This document shows, piece by piece, positions 44,898 through 56,534 of a DNA stretch of 64,000 nucleotides. Origin of the DNA: Limnoperna fortunei (lineage: Eukaryota > Mollusca > Bivalvia > Mytilida > Modiolidae). The position numbers and the translations under genes were made by a program. The DNA lies in NCBI GenBank assembly GCA_944474755.1, contig OX104115.1:66508605-66572604 (forward strand), written 5' to 3'. How positions within the stretch are numbered: position 1 is the stretch's first letter; every line of letters begins with the position of its first letter. The notes beneath the pieces were generated by a model that was not told the DNA's origin, did not search any database, and was given only the letters and a program-made list of their open reading frames with translations.

Positions 44898-44961
44898 CTA
44901 TTCAGTAAATTCGCTTATATTGTCCACGTCGTCTGCCAGCCACCGGTGCCTTAGTAAATAC
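44898..44961 (-). CDS. Candidate isolated terminal exon
   Basis: Minus strand: acceptor cgctttaatttcag, one base, then YLLRHRWLADDVDNISEFTE and TAG. The sequence is GC-richer than its surroundings and protein-like, but no partner exon was found upstream. Could be a gene relic. Confidence 0.25.
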
Positions 44962-45174
44962 CTGAAATTAAAGCGTTTGTTCGGGATAATCCATGTTTGA
45001 AGAAGTATGTGTTCCGTGTAGGCTTGAACTAAAAAATAAATATATATTTGACAATATAAATCATTAGTCGAGAAAGGTACCAATAACGCCATTGAGCTGC
45101 GACGTATTTAAAGATCACTTAGAAATACATGTAATGTCAGATCATCACAAGGCAATCATTTAGTTCTTTTGCTT

Positions 45175-45427
45175 GGTTTTTTTTTTGAATGGTGTTTAAC
45201 GCTTATTTCAAAAATTTGTTAAGCTATATCGTGGCGTCTAGTTTTAAACGAGTGGGAAACTAGGTACTTTATAAACAAACCCCGACTTTTCATAGGAAAA
45301 CTGGTCCTTGTAAAATTAAGATTGAAGTCGAGAGCACCCTGCAGTTAGACTCGACCCGCAACATCAGTGTTGCCAGGCACGTGATGATAAGTAAATGACT
45401 AACTGCCTTAACTCATCGGCCTCCAAG
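45175..45427 (-). mobile_element. SINE family A, full-length diverged copy
   Basis: Minus-strand copy with tail (tgaatggtgtttaacgctta), body (ggaaaactggtccttgtaaa, attgaagtcgagagcaccct) and head (catcagtgttgccaggcacg, actgccttaactcatcggcc). Confidence 0.75.
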
Positions 45428-45610
45428 ACACCGATATAGCTCTACCATGTTCCATGGCACGTGTCGTAACTTTATTTATACAATATTCCATATACCTGTA
45501 TATACCAGTCAAATGTTACAATACGTCCACAGTTCTCTGTAGGCTGTGACTAAACAATATAACCTTTTTTCACTAAGAGTCTCTGATAAAACGTGTATAG
45601 TGTTTAAGAA

Positions 45611-45757
45611 ATTATTGCGAGCGGGCTTGATACGAATTAGAACATGGTCAGACCTTATATTTGTCAATATTTTATACCGAACGATAGCGAGGATTAAATG
45701 AGGACAAATATAAGGTCTGACCATGTTCTAATTCGCATAGAGCCCAATTGCAATAAT
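45611..45757. repeat. Foldback repeat, 55-bp arms
   Basis: Arms 45611-45665 and 45703-45757 are inverted repeats; the inner 35 bases (cgaattagaacatggtcaga onward) match perfectly and the outer part with a few mismatches. Loop 37 bases. Likely a small nonautonomous element or a relic of an inverted duplication. Confidence 0.85.
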
Positions 45758-45986
45758 CTATTTCGATTCTAATATGTCTAACAAATGTTTTAAAATTCAA
45801 AGCGGCTCTAAGTAGACGCTTTCAAAGGTAATAAGATATATCTAAAATCAGTATGTTAAAGTAAATAAAATTGACATAAACATAACGTGCTCGTCATTTT
45901 ATTGTATATAGGTACATTTTAAACAAAAATATTGAGAAATCTTAACGAAATTGCATTGTTCCAGTTTGGAATTTTCAGTTGAGCGT

Positions 45987-46270
45987 AATATGACGTCGGA
46001 ATTCTAATTGTGACGTCATATTAATTCGAACGTAGAATTGTTAAAAAAAAATATCGGGAGTAGTTTAAATTATATAAATCTCAGAATTCAGACGAAACAT
46101 AACTGCATTATTAACAATAACGAGAATTATGGATAACACATAACAAACTGCATTTTTAAGTCAGTTTTTACATTTACACAAAACACAGCTTACGCATGTG
46201 CGAACTAAACTTATTGGAATTTTGACACGGCTTTGTTTACATAGCTAAAGCAGGACGTCATATTAGAATG
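45987..46270. repeat. Cluster of GACGTCATATT motifs
   Basis: aatatgacgtcggaattct and tgtgacgtcatattaattcg form a 10-base inverted repeat around a 16-base spacer (about 45988-46024); ggacgtcatattagaatg follows near 46255. TGACGTCA is also the CRE consensus, but regulation is not implied. Confidence 0.45.
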
Positions 46271-46446
46271 ATTTTTTAATGGCTTAAAATATATATTATT
46301 TTCAAATAAATGACAAATAAATTATTATATATTAACTAGAATAAGAACTACTGTGAAATATAACATATATGTAATTAATATCGATCGAGCAATCGAGTTG
46401 TAAATGATGTCTTAAACACATACTGTACGATAGAACAAGGCAGTAA

Positions 46447-47470
46447 GGAGACATGAGAAAATTGTCATAACATATTTACTGTAAACGTAACCTTATTTCA
46501 TCAGGAGACATGAGAAAATTGTCACACCATATCTTATGTAAACATAGCCTTATTTCACCAGGAGATGGAGAAAATTGTCACAACATATCTCATGTAAAAG
46601 TAGCCTTATTTCTCCAGTAGACATGAGACATTGTCATAACATATCTCATGTAAACGTAACCTTATTTCACCAGGAGACATAAGAAAATTGCCACAGCGTA
46701 TCTCATGTAAACGTAACCTTATTTCACCAGGAGACATAAGAAAATTGCCACAGCGTATCTCATGTAAACGTAACCTTATTTCACCAGGAGACATGAGAAA
46801 ATTGTCACACCATATCTTATGTAAACATAGCCTTATTTCACCAGGAGACGTGAGAAAATTGTCACAACATATCTCATGTAAAAGTAGCCTTATTTCTCCA
46901 GTCATGCCAGTAGACATGAGACATTGTCATAACATATCTCATGTAAACGTAGCCTTATTTCACCAGGAGACATGAGAAAATTGTCACAACATATCTTATG
47001 TAAACATAGCCTTATTTCACCAGGAGACATGAGAAAATTTTCACAACATATCTCATGTAAACGTAACCTTATTTCACCAGGAGACATGAGAAAATTGTCA
47101 CACCATATCTTATGTAAACATAGCCTTATTTCACCAGGAGACGTGAGAAAATTGTCACAACATATCTCATGTAAAAGTAGCCTTATTTCTCCAGTAGACA
47201 TGAGACATTGTCATAACATATCTCATGTAAACGTAACCTTATTTCACCAGGAGACATAAGAAAATTGCCACAGCGTATCTCATGTAAACGTAGCCTTATT
47301 TCACCAGGAGACGTGAGAAAATTGTCACAACATATCTCATGTAAAAGTAGCATTATTTCTCCAGTAGACATGAGAAATTGTCATAACATATCTCATGTAA
47401 ACGTAACCTTATTTCACCAGGAGACATAAGAAAATTGCCACAGCGCATCTCATGTAAACGTAGCCTTCTT
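46447..47470. repeat. 57-bp tandem repeat, about 18 copies
   Basis: Unit begins ggagacatgagaaaattgtc and includes catatctcatgtaaacgtaa and ccttatttcacca. Starts at 46447, 46504 and 46561 are exactly 57 apart. Variant units (ccagtagacatgagacattg) recur near 46615, 46910, 47194 and 47366 and mark a higher-order pattern. Since 57 is 3 x 19, frames stay open on both strands for 95-103 codons, giving 19-residue repeats (plus: ISCKRNLISPGDMRKL; minus: LHEICCDNFLTSPGEIR). Confidence 0.93.
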
Positions 47471-47975
47471 TCAATATTCAAGGAGATGGCACACGTCGGA
47501 GAATCGTACATTTTGAAGCGACATCGAGATTTTAATATTGTCTAGAATCACTGAACCAAGACCACTTGAGCACATTATAAAATAGTCTGTGACTGCTTAC
47601 TTGTCCAGAGCACATGAATTCGCCCATGATTTTTTTTCGTTTTGACTTTTTGTTTACCTTTTGAGTTAGTGTTTGTTGAGAGTTGTGTATGATTGTCTGA
47701 ATACGGATTTGTAATCATCCCTTGACCTTTGACCAGTTCCTGTTGTTTCGTCGGTTTCTTCTCTATTTGTGTGTAACAGACACTATAACACATTATTATA
47801 CTTTCTGTAAAAATGTCCTTTAATAAAAATATTTTACCATTTTGACATATATTTCTAAACGAATTGTGCTCCGTGCACTATGCTCTCAAAGTTTCTCCAC
47901 CTGCCTAAGAAAACTATTGATTTGGACGTCAATCAATTGTAATTCACGCGAATGGGCGTGGTTAACTTGTAATCA
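47471..47975. other. Noncoding stretch beside the 57-bp array
   Basis: A minus-strand frame at 47575-47793 (KKPTKQQELVKGQGM) is open, but has no recognised domain or well-placed splice sites. Confidence 0.35.
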
Positions 47976-48335
47976 ATGATTGATCACTGCTGCGCTTTAA
48001 ATAAGGTATTTTTATCCTGGTCAACGGAAGAAGCCGATCAACGTATAAGTCTGCAAAAAAAAATAAATAAAAAACAAAGCGACGGTGAAAGCCTGAAAAT
48101 GTCCAGGTTTGGGAAGGCCGATCCCAATAAATTTCGTAAGGAATACTTTACATCACAACGTGGCGGGATATCCTTTAATATTCCATTTATGCCCTATTTT
48201 TCCTCATGTTATAATTTTCCAAGTCAAGACAGCCAGTATAATAATTATAATAATGTTGTGTTTAGCATTTACTATGCCAAAATAGTGGCCAGGGTTGAAG
48301 ACATAGTGAATGCTAAACACAACATTATTATTTAA
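47976..48335 (+). CDS. Uncharacterised ORF, 119 codons (doubtful)
   Basis: The longest plus-strand frame nearby. An inner ATG (about 48099) has A at -3 and reads MSRFGKADPNKFRKEYFTSQ, with a donor-like C|GTAAGG shortly after. The last third lies inside a perfect-looking DNA hairpin (48249-48329), so the end of this frame is not protein-driven. It could include a first exon. Confidence 0.2.
   Translation: MIDHCCALNKVFLSWSTEEADQRISLQKKINKKQSDGESLKMSRFGKADPNKFRKEYFTSQRGGISFNIPFMPYFSSCYNFPSQDSQYNNYNNVVFSIYYAKIVARVEDIVNAKHNIII
48249..48329. repeat. Hairpin, 28-bp arms
   Basis: Arm 48249-48276 (aataatgttgtgtttagcat...) pairs with 48302-48329 at 27 of 28 positions around a 25-base loop. Confidence 0.85.
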
Positions 48336-48804
48336 GTATTACTGTACTTTTAATTAGTAAGTTATTGAATTCCGATTGGCTATATATATCTAATTTCGGA
48401 ATCGGGTTTAATTTATAATGATACAATAGAAAATAATGATTTAATTCCATAAACTATTTGTCTGGGTTGATTTGTTTTCTTATCTAATCACCATATTTAG
48501 GTCATATTTAAATCAAATATTTCGTAGTCCTCTAGCTACCCGGATATGTTCCACAAGTATGAGACTTTTTTGCAGCTCTTTCATTGTAAACACATTTGTT
48601 GAGTTTAATCAATGCTTATTTCAGAAAATGTTTGATCTTTATCTTCATGTGTGTGGCCAGCAAATAAGAAAGAAACCCATGTCTAAAAATGAAAGTATTG
48701 CATCAAAAGCACATTCGTTGTCTACCAATTTTATATTATATCCTATGAAACCTATTTTTCATGTAAATGGTAAAACCAATAAATTGTAAAAAGAGAAGGC
48801 ACTG

Positions 48805-48975
48805 GCTCAGACCTTTTATCATATTTCATATTCCCTTGTAACCTTGTCACCAAAAATGCAAAGTTTGTTGATTATTTGCAGTATTTACTCTAGCGATCTT
48901 GAAATTCAATATTCTACCATAACACACAAGTCGACCACTTGCTAAGACTTTCTTCTAGAAAAAGAATTAGTTATA
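48805..48975 (+). pseudogene. Penelope-like reverse transcriptase fragment, copy 3
   Basis: Aligns with the 4785-5400 remnant: ggcactggctcagacctttt against acactgacccagacatttaa, then tttgttgattatttgcagta and ctctagcgatcttgaaattc against the FGNYLH...SELEI segment, and a cgaccacttgctaagacttt/cttctagaaa end. Too diverged to keep the catalytic box. Confidence 0.5.
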
Positions 48976-49007
48976 TTACGAACTTAATTCTACTAAGAGA
49001 ATAACTC

Positions 49008-49080
49008 GAATTGCTCGGTAAAACCCGGGACCTTCGGCAGGAAAACTGGTCATTTCTGTCAATTAAGTTTGGAATCTGCC
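49008..49080 (-). mobile_element. SINE family A, short fragment
   Basis: Only ggtaaaacccgggaccttcg, gcaggaaaactggtcatttc and tgtcaattaagtttggaatc remain. Confidence 0.6.
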
Positions 49081-50646
49081 GTCTTCATGCACAAAACCGT
49101 AAGAGCCAACTAAATAATTTTTAAAATGCTATGAAACACACATTCCTTGGATGAAGACATTTAAAAGATCATCTTTTCATACTACGTAGTCTGTGTACAC
49201 TATAAAAAGATGCCAGAAATAAACTTAACCGCATTCTTTGATCAGTCCAAGGTTGTTTAAAAGTTTGGAGGGGTTTATCTTATGTTTTATGGTAAATCTT
49301 ATGACAGTCTCTATTGCAGTAGTTTTAGCGACCTCGCAAGCTAATGAATGGTTTAGTAAAAAATATGGCTTAAAGTAAGGATGTATTTTATCACCTTAAC
49401 TGTTTTTGTCTGTAATGAACTGTTGCGTGACAAAAATGTAGGAAGCGCTGTGAGCAGATGCCATAGCTTGGACTGCCGAATCATAAGCTAAACGTCAGCG
49501 GATACTTAACGTAGCACACTACTTCTTCAAAAATCAACCATCACAAGTCTATAGTTCGGTAGTCAGGATGAAAATTGATAGTCAGAAAATTGGAAAGAAG
49601 GTAACGATTTTATTGAAGAGCGTTTACATTTGTACAAATCTATGATGTATGATATAACTGTCGAATTTAATCTCATATTTAAATTAAACGCAACGCGTAA
49701 ATCGAAAAGTTGGATGCATATACACGGTGAGCAATTATCTTAATCATTTATTGCTTCTATAGTTTCTTTCCTATGCATGAATGTTGTTAATTTCCACTTT
49801 TTAAGATAACGAACAGCCAATTTTATAGTTTTTCGTCTGTGTACACATCATGCTGACTGGACAGAACTAATATTGCCCATGTGGTCCATTATACAAGCTA
49901 AGAATGAAAATGTATTCCTACACAAAAATTTAATTCGAGAATTCTGGAATTTATATATATTTTAGCATTTCATTGAGCCTATTGCACGTAGCTATTAGTA
50001 CGTACGTCAAAACTATATTAGTTGGTAAGGACTTTATACAACTGTACGTGACTTAAAAACAGTAAATGTCTCGAGCGAAAATGTATGTTATTACGAATCC
50101 GAAATTATATGGTTGCTATTTAGTTTTTGTCAACCTTAAGTGACTTTTCAAAACATGCCTTTATATGTTTCTGACAGAAAATGTTATCTTGTATCCGAAA
50201 ATACATGATAGCTAGGCACTTTTTTCAAAAAGGGCACGTCCGGTTTGACAAGAATTTGTTTTTTATGTTTGTTTGTTTCAGTATTGTTTTCAAGGTCACG
50301 TCTAAGGATGACCACGGTGAAGAGCCTATGTCTATACGACGGGTAGTTTTGACCTGTCACGGTTTTATTGTAAATGTCCATGGGAGTTATGCCCCGTAAG
50401 GAGTTGTCAAATCTGTTTTGGTTAAACATTACCAAAATTCTGTCTTTATGCGACAAACATTTTTCATGATTTGACTTTTAGTTTTTTTCGGTTTTTGCGT
50501 TGAAATTATAACAAAGTTAAAGGTCAAAGGTCAAGATTACCATGTCACTTTGACCTTGACACGCTCGCCTAAAATTTTTTGACAAGAAGGTTTTCGGAGT
50601 TTGAGGAGATAAATCCGTAATGACCAGTACGTGGATTGTTCTTCAA
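49081..50646. other. Noncoding stretch
   Basis: No supported gene. Antisense-overlapping frames at 50181-50456 show no domain. Confidence 0.35.
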
Positions 50647-50796
50647 AGTGGTGTTAAACGCCACCTTCAGCAATTTTTAGCTATATCATGGCGTCCAGTC
50701 TTTGTTCGGGGGTGAAGCCGGAGTACCCGGAAAAAACCCGGACCTTCGGTAGGAAGACTGGCAATCCTTGTCAATTAAGATTGGAGTCAAGCAGAC
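50647..50796 (-). mobile_element. SINE family A, 5'-truncated copy
   Basis: Tail (gtggtgttaaacgccacctt), body (gaagccggagtacccggaaa, gactggcaatccttgtcaat), ends at attggagtcaagcagaca before the tRNA-like head. Confidence 0.75.
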
Positions 50797-50937
50797 AAGT
50801 GATTAACTTTGAGTTGTTATTTTAGCATACATATTTGTTTAAATAAGAAATATCATGTAGTTTTTCTTCCTTTGCATAATTGTTTCTCCTCGATATCATG
50901 TTGTTGAATAAAACTTTGTCCCTCGTGAAATATTATA

Positions 50938-51079
50938 CAATTACTGCACTTGAACGAGATCAATATGAGGTTTTATGGAGCAGGGTGGAATAATATTGAA
51001 CGAGCGCGAAGCCGAGTTCAATATTATTCTACCCTGCTCCATAAAACCTCATATTGATCAAGTTCAAGTGCAGTAATTG
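50938..51079. repeat. Foldback repeat, 64-bp arms
   Basis: Arms 50938-51001 and 51016-51079 are inverted repeats at about 61 of 64 positions (atgaggttttatggagcagg... and complement) around a 14-base GC-rich loop (gagcgcgaagccga). Flanking AT sequence is also loosely symmetrical. Confidence 0.9.
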
Positions 51080-52316
51080 TTTTATTACATAATTTATTGA
51101 GTCATGAAATGGAATATACACAGTTTTTTTTATTCCCGAAACTGACTGTCTTTCATAATATTTATTTCTCAAAAATCGGTAAAATATCAACATAATCCAT
51201 GACGAAATGTTTCTATTGTTTATTTCTTGTATAATGTCCCATCCTCAGTCCTTGCTTCTGCATAAAATTTACAAAGATTTGAGTCTAATGCCTGGGGGTA
51301 CGCCGTTTCCAAACTAACTGACATATCCGTTTCACGTTAATATTTGGAAAACAAAATAATCGCTTGCTCTTTCGATTTGCGAGTGTTGACAGCATCTCTT
51401 TTTTCAATGATTTCATTAATTTCCAAGTTAGTAATATCTGCACATCTTCGCTTATTAGCACCAGAACTATCCGCATTACGTTCACTCGATGACGTTACAA
51501 AGTTACCATGTTTACAAACAACAATATAATCCGAACATCAGTCAGAACGATAATTTTGATTGGTTTAGGGGATTAAAGAAAGCAGATTTGATTTGCTATC
51601 GTATTTCCGTTGGGGGAAACATCACGTGCTAGGTATTTTCATTCATAAATTTCTCACGAGAGTGCAATATGGTTTTTTATTGAGTAGAATGAGTTTTTTT
51701 GCAAACCAATATGATAGGAAATGGAAAGTCACGTGTATTGGTTTAGGCCAATAGGAAATAGGCAACAATATATATTATGTAATAATTTGCGTGACTAACA
51801 TACAGACTTTAGTTATTATAAATATTATAAATATTTCTCAGTCGGTAGATTGATTGATCTACATACAATTTGATGACATTTCACAAATATTTATCGGAGA
51901 ATGCTGCTTTTATTTCTTTATGAATAAGTTCCGTGCAAAGGTGTAGAAATAAAACGGACTGAAGGCAATATAATATGCCGATACCGACAATACAATTCAT
52001 TATTTTATCTAAAAAGCAAAACTGTTTTCATTGATATACTTTGATACTTTCTGTTTCTTGCATATTGTATGACGTTTTTCATGGAATAAAATCTTGGTTC
52101 TAAAAAATGATATTTCATTGGACACATATTCTTTGACCACATGTTTTTACGCAGAAGTTAACAACAAGAATCAATCGTCAAAAACTGAAGGACAATTGTG
52201 CATGCAGATGGTCGACTCTAGATAATAGAACGATGTGCATGGCCCGACAGAATATATACATGTAATACCATATTATATAATATCATATTGGTGTTGTTTT
52301 TTATGTTTGTTTCTTT
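51080..52316. other. Noncoding stretch
   Basis: No supported gene. Overlapping sense and antisense short frames at 51285-51529 show no domain. Confidence 0.35.
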
Positions 52317-52475
52317 CAGTATTGTTTTACGCCGCTTTCAGAAATAGTTCGCATATATGCCATGTGGTCCTTATTGGGGGGTGGGAGGTAGGAGCGAGAG
52401 GGAAGAAAGCCGGAGTGACAGTTGAAAATTCCGGACATTCAGCCGAAAAAACTTTGTTATCTGTGTCAATTAAGG
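52317..52475 (-). mobile_element. SINE family A, very diverged copy
   Basis: Block order is kept: ttttacgccgctttcagaaa, gccatgtggtccttattggg, gaaagccggagtgacagttg, tgtgtcaattaaggctgaag. Head absent. Confidence 0.5.
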
Positions 52476-52505
52476 CTGAAGTTAATAAATATGTCCTATT
52501 AGAAT

Positions 52506-52637
52506 TTAAATAATTCATCGTGGCAAGAATATATTTTGATTTTACCACTGGTTTGCCCTTTATGCCACATTTTACCCCTCGCTCGCTCGATAACGCTCTG
52601 GGTCTATTGAGCATAAAGGGCCCTAAATGAATTATTT
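52506..52637. repeat. Nested short inverted repeats
   Basis: Outer arms taaataattcat / atgaattattt and inner arms gccctttatgc / gcataaagggc enclose a ctcgctcgctcg segment. Looks like an eroded foldback repeat. Confidence 0.5.
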
Positions 52638-52749
52638 CTTAAATATATTAACATGTATTGCATCATCAGTGATACCCATATAAGTCAATTTACGCTGACG
52701 TTTCTTATTTCAAGATTTCATTTCTAGATACCTTATGTACGGCATCTGA

Positions 52750-52873
52750 AGTGTTTTTCACAAAAGTCGTAAGTGTGAAATCTATCGGAAGTATTGAAAG
52801 ATCAAAGGCAAATGCATTGTGACGTCAGCACTTACGATAGATTTTACACTTTCAACTTTTTGTGCAAAGCACT
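52750..52873. repeat. Foldback repeat, ~38-bp arms
   Basis: agtgtttttcacaaaagtcg...gtgtgaaatctatcg (52750-52786) pairs with cgatagattttacacttt...tgtgcaaagcact (52835-52873) with a few mismatches. Confidence 0.75.
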
Positions 52874-54257
52874 GCGGGAAATTAATGGTAGAATTAAAAC
52901 ACTGCATGGTGATAACTACCGCGTCTGCTAACTGAATGTTCATATCTACAGAAATCAAGATTCTTTACAAAAAAGTTTTTTTCAATAACCATTATTTATA
53001 AAGCTAAAAACATTATTTTTATTATTATTATCACAAGATAATCGATGTATGTTTCAAATGGCGAACACAAATTTATAGCTCCGCCTTCAACTGCTTTAAA
53101 AAGTGTTTGCTTGGCAGATGAGATCTCTTTTATTATGGTGTGAAAGACAAGAACATTTCTCGCTTAATTCTTATTAGGTAGTTTATTTGAATTAAACCAA
53201 TTCCCTCCTAACCATTTCAAACATACTAAATGGGAAGAAGTCGTATCGAAATTTCGTACTATGGAGATACTGGTCTAATTTTGTACGGAATTGTTTAATG
53301 ATACTTGGGTAAAGATAATGTAATTAATTCATTAATTGATATTAACATGTATATCTATCTAAATTGTATAATGTTAAGTGACCAATTTTCGGCTTCTTTT
53401 AAAGGATACTATTATCGTGCACCTGTTATCGTGCCTTAACCTGTTCTCGATAGTCATGCACAAATTCATTTTTTCATAAAACGCGGATTCGCACTTGCCT
53501 TTTGTGTGTCGGCAATTTTCCTTATCACACCACTTTGATCCTCGGAAATGAACAAATAAGCAAATTCCGCGTTTAGATGTGTGAAATTCTCTCAAATACA
53601 CAGTACCATATATTGATACCTTTCCATATTTCCAAAAATTTCTTAAACTTATAGTATAATAGACGGGTCCCATCTTTTAAACCAATGCTCCAATTTAAAC
53701 AAATTTTATATGAATAACATTTTTAATTACATTTTATGGTATTTTATTGTCAAAATCACCCTACATAGGTAATTACACGTACATTACCGAGAACTGGTGA
53801 CGTAGTATACAATATATCAAAAATTAGGTCGTTCGAAAAATGAAGATCTTTGCACTTTAGGTGTCAAGACACTAAAGGGGACCAATCAAATTTAGAACAT
53901 ATAGGAAAATAGTACTTAAAAAGGAAATAGTCCTGTTTATCTAAGTGTATATTAACAGCTACTAACTGGAATTTAATGAATGAAAGTTTTTCTGAAAGGT
54001 GAATATATATTGGAAAAATGTTGAGTCCTAACTTGCTCTGTTCTAATGGTGTTTGGTATGTTTTATGTCACATGCACTACATGACCTATAAACCAAGATT
54101 TTCTGAAAAGAAAGTGCTATTTTATGAGTGGGGTTTACCCCAGAAGCTGGTTTTCTCTTGGAAGGTTTTAAAGAGGTCATGAAATTTTTAGAGAACATAG
54201 GCCTGTGACGTACGATTCTGGATATATATGATGTCGGTAAAAGAGCTGCGCTAATTA
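52874..54257. other. Noncoding stretch with one unassigned ORF
   Basis: A minus-strand frame at 53374-53673 (99 codons, includes GICLFVHFRGSKWCDKENCR) has a somewhat protein-like, cysteine-containing middle but no family I recognise and no clear start or splice context. Confidence 0.3.
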
Positions 54258-55745
54258 ACTAGAGGCTCTCAGGAGCCTGTATCGCTCACCTGAACCTGAA
54301 ACCAAACAACCCTTTTTTATCTAGCTTTTTCGTTGCTATAAGGAATTGCCCACCACTTCTGCAAAAATCATTAATTTTGACCTTTTAAGGGAAATAACTC
54401 CTATAAGGAGGAGCTTTTGATGCTTAGAGGGAAAAGGGAGTTCACTTCAAATTTGCTGTACCTGTTATACATTTTTAATTATCAGTCGAAAACTCTCTCA
54501 ACTCCCACCCCCCCCCCCTTTTTCATTTTTTCTATTTTAAGCCAACGTAGCTATGTAGGTAGTCGGGTGTCAGGATTTGCAAAACTTTGGTAGAGAACGT
54601 CCTAAAGATGATGTGTGCAATGTTTCAAAGCAGTCCATTCATTGGTTAAAGAGGAGAAGACTTTTTAAAATCAAGTAAAATTGATTAAAAAAATGTTCAA
54701 GGAGAATAGCTCCTAAACGGTTCATCAGACAATCTTGACCCTACAGTAATTTTGTAGCCCTCATAGAGCAGAACAATTAAGCAATGCTAACGTTTTCTCT
54801 TGTTCTAATAATTTTCAAGATTTTGAGGCAAAAATGTCAAAAATAATCAATTTCGACAATTAAAGGGCATAACTCCTATAAGGAGTCATCATACAACTTC
54901 AACCCAATGGAGTGTTTCGTAGAGCTTTTGATGCCGATCAAGGCATTTCTCTTCGGTTTTCCTGTATCTGTTACACTTTTTTAAATATAAGCCAAAAACT
55001 GTATTTTACCCCCCCCCCTGTCCTATTTTTAGCCATGGTGGCCATGTTGGTTAATCTGCAGCCATGTTTGGTACAAACTTGGTTGAGGACATTTGACGGA
55101 TGATGTGTACAAAGTTTCAAAGCAGTACTTTCAGTTGTTTCAGAGGGGAAGATTTTAAAAAAATCAATTAAAACCGATTAAAAAAAAACAGTTCAAGGGA
55201 AATAACTCTTAAACGGTTAATCAGACAATCCTGACCCTTAAGTCATTTTTGTAGCCCTCATAGAGCAGAACAATTAAGCAATGCTAACTTTTTCTCTAGT
55301 TCTAATAATTTTCAAGATTTTGAGGCAAAAATGGCAAAAATCATCAATTTTGACAATTAAAGGGCAATATACTCCTACAAGGAGTCATCATACAACTTTG
55401 ACCCGATAGAGTGTTTTGTAGAGCTTTAGATGCTGAAGAAGCAAGGTCTGTTCGGTTTTCCTATATCTTTTACACTTTTTGAACTATAAGCAAAAAACTG
55501 TATTTTGACCCCCCTGTTCTATTTTTAGCCATGGCGGCCATGTTGGTTGGTCTGAGGCCATGATTTGGGCAAACTTGGTAGAGGACATTTTACTGATGAT
55601 GTGTGCAAAGTTTCAAAGCAATCCCTTTAGTGGTTTTGGAGGAGAAGATTTTTGAAGAAAAGTTAACGACGACGACGGACGACGACGGACGCCAAGTGAT
55701 GGCAATAGCTCACCTGACCCTTCGGGTCAGGTGAGCTAAAAAAAA
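54258..55745 (+). mobile_element. Element of three ~494-bp units ending in a strong hairpin
   Basis: Starts agaggctctcaggagcctgt (itself a small palindrome) and atcgctcacctgaacctgaa, then a unit repeated three times: gccaacgtagctatgtaggt (54541), gccatggtggccatgttggt (55032) and gccatggcggccatgttggt (55528), spaced 491 and 496 bases. Shared blocks are tgatgtgtgcaaagtttcaa, tgtagccctcatagagcaga, gcaatgctaac and actcctataaggagtcatca. It ends with gacgacgacggacgacgacg, caagtgatggcaatagctca and a near-perfect hairpin agctcacctgaccc/gggtcaggtgagct (about 55706-55736). A start fragment of the same family is at 27165. No coding capacity; class not settled (TIR element or Helitron-like). Confidence 0.75.
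55706..55736 (+). repeat. Terminal hairpin of the three-unit element
   Basis: agctcacctgaccc and gggtcaggtgagct pair perfectly over 14 bases around a short loop (ttc), followed by a run of A. Resembles an intrinsic terminator by shape, but in this eukaryotic context it is an element end. Confidence 0.85.
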
Positions 55746-56170
55746 TAACAAATTTAGTAGAAAATCTTAAAGAATTGGATAAGTGTTTTCTCCCCATAAC
55801 CGGACACTTACCTGTACTTGTAACGTACTGTTATTGAAGACAAGCTTGCATTCTGATTGGACAAAAATAGTAAAAAATTCTGCGTTCGAACAATCTACTA
55901 TAGTATACTCTAAAAAGCATCCCTATTTGCATTTCCCAATTATTATTCCAGCAGACTGGTGTTTTTAAACAATTTGTAGTCGAAATTTAACTTTAGAGAA
56001 TTATTTTTATGCCAAAAGAATACCATTCAGAACTGATAAACAACTATTACATGATAAAACCATACGTCGTATGGTAGAATTATATTTGCTTTTTTGACCA
56101 TCGTATCTGTAAACAATTCTCACGCCGGTGATATATTAACACCATATTTTCTGCATTTGACCGCCTGACA

Positions 56171-56213
<43 letters not shown>

Positions 56214-56534
56214 GTGCAATTATTGTCATATAAATGATCCTACACAAAGGTAAGTAGGTCATTGGTATTGTCAGAACGCCAAATGACTAGTACGAGACAG
56301 GGGTTTGATAACACATTTTGTTTACTATACACACACAGCACATAGAATTAAGAGTAAAATTCACTGATTATTTCGTTGCAATTATTTATTTGAACCTAAT
56401 TTACCTATACGTTTTATCCTCCTCCCCCCCCCCCCCATTTTAAGGATAGCATACATATTACCGATTTTAATTAACATTTAATTAACATTGAATTGATATT
56501 TTGTGTTCATGTTAATACAATTCTAATTAAAATA
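55746..56534. other. Noncoding stretch with (CT)n
   Basis: Contains the (CT)n run at 56175-56210 and a poly-C run near 56424-56436. No supported gene. Confidence 0.5.
56175..56210. repeat. (CT)n microsatellite
   Basis: About 18 uninterrupted CT units. Confidence 0.95.

Noticed and set aside
46606..47371. Long open frames on both strands taken as a repeat protein
   Set aside because: They follow from a 57-base tandem unit without stops; both strands are equally open and no start context, signal peptide or domain favours one.
46447..47470. CRISPR array
   Set aside because: Units are contiguous with no unique spacers, in a eukaryotic context.
52235..52614. Overlapping plus and minus ORFs of about 90 codons
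   Set aside because: Both lie over a diverged SINE copy and an inverted repeat.
55706..55740. Rho-independent terminator
   Set aside because: Shape fits, but the setting is eukaryotic and the hairpin is the end of a repeated element.
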